This document shows, piece after piece, positions 62,649 through 64,000 of a stretch of 64,000 nt of DNA. The stretch covers positions 8,556,001 to 8,620,000 of the forward strand of contig OZ316893.1 of assembly GCA_973895155.1 (NCBI GenBank), read 5' to 3'. The position numbers were made by a program, and so were the translations under genes. Positions within the stretch are counted from its first letter, which is position 1; every line of letters starts with the position of its first letter. Under the pieces are notes generated by a model. The model was not told the origin of the DNA. It saw nothing but the letters and a program-made list of their open reading frames with translations, and searched no databases. This DNA is from Marsupella aquatica. Lineage: Eukaryota; Marchantiophyta.

Positions 62649-63570
62649 CCTGGAGCTGCGACTGCCGCTCGCCAGATGTAGTACAGAGTTCCACGGTAAT
62701 GATTAAGAAGACGCACAACAAATGGAAAGCTTGAGTTGCCTACCGGGCAAGATGCATCGAAATCAATACTATTTAAACATTAAGGTGGCAGCAGAACCAA
62801 AACATCAGAATGCAACAAACAGTTTGGATCGATACTAATACTAGAGCAGAAATTGTAACAGTACGAGTAGACGCTGATATGACAGAAGAACTTGAAAGCT
62901 CAAAGATCATACCACACACCATAGTCTCTCGCCTTGTTCACCCAATTTCACTCATCCTACTGAGTGATGGTTCTGATCATCCCTTGTCAGGTTATATAGA
63001 CGTATGATGGACGGGGGATCGCGACTGGAACAGCCGCCGTCGGTCTTTCGAACACCCGTACTATAATCACCTGCAAGCATGAAAAGAAGTCAACCGACGC
63101 AAGGTCACTTCAGGACTATGGCCTATCGGTCGGTGCAACCATCGAGGTGGGGAGGCGATTCACTTGGGTGTTTTCATCTTAGTAATAAAGCCCAGAGAGA
63201 AGCTGAAGCCTCTAGTCCCTAACTTGGGGGTGCAAGTGCTTTGGTGGGGTGCAAATGAAAAAAGGGTGCTAAGAAAGGGGAACTGGGTTTAGAGTAAAGG
63301 TTTTGAAATGAAGTAACACAATGGTGCCGTGTGCTGCGTTCCTCTCTTACACGTTCGAGCTGCTTGTGCTGCGCTCGCATAGCTCACCTCTATTCACATT
63401 CAAAGAACGAGTGGTTGGGCTAGTTTCGAATGAAAGAAATTAGAACTGGGACGAAGAAATTGCGCAGCAACTGTACCTGGGTAGTCGTTTTCTGACGGTC
63501 AGTCAGTCAGTGGCTTGACTGTTTTTCAATGAAGACAAACGACAAACGAGCATGACAATCCAACAGTATG
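62649..63570. other. intergenic, no gene recognised
   Basis: A 65-codon plus-strand frame (62810-63007) is open but unrecognised. Nothing else is supported. Confidence 0.45.
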
Positions 63571-63738
63571 CAGGCCTGAGAGGTTCTCTTGTCATGCAGA
63601 CCTGAGAGATTCTCTTGGTGGGACCTCGAACGAACACAGCCTTACTCAACTAATCAACCAACCAAACCCACTAAGTCTGAAATGTGTCTTGGTGGGACCT
63701 CGAACGAAAACAGTCTTACTCAACCCACCAGACCCACT
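63571..63738 (+). repeat. tandem repeats abutting the assembly gap
   Basis: TCTTGGTGGGACCTCGAACG begins at 63613 and 63687 (74-bp period). A shorter CCTGAGAG(G/A)TTCTCTTG duplication lies just before it. The second unit runs directly into the gap. Confidence 0.85.
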
Positions 63739-63838
63739 NNNNNNNNNNNNNNNNNNNNNNNNNNNNNNNNNNNNNNNNNNNNNNNNNNNNNNNNNNNNNN
63801 NNNNNNNNNNNNNNNNNNNNNNNNNNNNNNNNNNNNNN
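63739..63838. other. assembly gap (100 N)
   Basis: Exactly 100 N, the conventional length for a gap of unknown size. Tandem repeats flank both sides, so a collapsed array is the likely cause. Confidence 0.98.
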
Positions 63839-63885
63839 AAAAAGTAACCGTGCAGAAGCATAATGCCCTTGTGTCTCAGTTTTGT

Positions 63886-64000
63886 GCCCTTTGTTGTGAT
63901 TCTCTGTGTGCAATAGTCAACTGTTACAGGAGTACCTCAATTAGTGTGACTAAAAGTGTGGGAGTACCTCTGTTGTGATTCTCCCTGTGCTACAGTAGTC
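63886..64000 (+). repeat. ~80-bp tandem repeat, cut by the window end
   Basis: TTGTTGTGATTCTCTGTGTG near 63889 recurs as CTGTTGTGATTCTCCCTGTG near 63969. GGAGTACCTC also occurs twice. The unit differs from the repeat on the left of the gap. Confidence 0.75.

Overview
The window reads as nuclear DNA of a green plant, probably a seedless lineage (bryophyte, lycophyte or fern); the lineage is inference. Three multi-exon housekeeping genes carry plant-type features: a DNA polymerase kappa, an ECA-type (P2A, SERCA-like) calcium ATPase and a SART3/Prp24-type splicing factor. All have short introns, mostly about 50-400 bp, with GT-AG borders. I could join every exon in phase to give complete products of about 813, 1053 and 904 residues. 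The rest, well over two thirds of the window, is intergenic DNA full of tandem repeats, inverted repeats and retroelements. A run of exactly 100 N near the right end is an assembly gap.

Layout. 1-11.4 kb: no recognisable gene; two CpG-rich islands (about 1430-2330 and 5150-5960), degenerate tandem repeats and CCTGCC-rich duplications. 11.47-16.26 kb (+): DNA polymerase kappa, 13 exons, behind a GA-repeat leader with two small upstream ORFs. 18.27-22.85 kb (-): the calcium ATPase, 8 exons, convergent with polymerase kappa. 22.9-27.6 kb: probable ATPase leader and promoter, then non-genic DNA. 27.68-31.13 kb (+): a non-LTR retrotransposon with one intact long ORF holding reverse transcriptase, a CCHC knuckle and a restriction-like endonuclease; a 133-bp 5'-truncated copy of its tail lies inverted at 34.52 kb. 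31-43.3 kb: repeats and unassigned ORFs. 43.36-50.37 kb (-): SART3/EMB140-like gene, 16 exons. 50.87-59.01 kb: a long foldback (inverted-repeat) element whose left arm is split by a full-length but decayed L1-type LINE (51076-57915, minus) with a perfect 16-bp target duplication. 59.7-60.0 kb: a small TA-flanked terminal-inverted-repeat element. 60.9-64 kb: tandem repeats, a few unassigned ORFs and the gap.

The three genes act in unrelated housekeeping roles (translesion synthesis, calcium pumping into the endomembrane system, U6 snRNP recycling) and I see no shared operon-like logic. The most notable content is the mobile DNA. One LINE is of the restriction-like-endonuclease class, intact and apparently recent, which is not the usual plant LINE type. 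A second, APE-type LINE is nested in a palindromic element about 500 bp upstream of the SART3 start codon.
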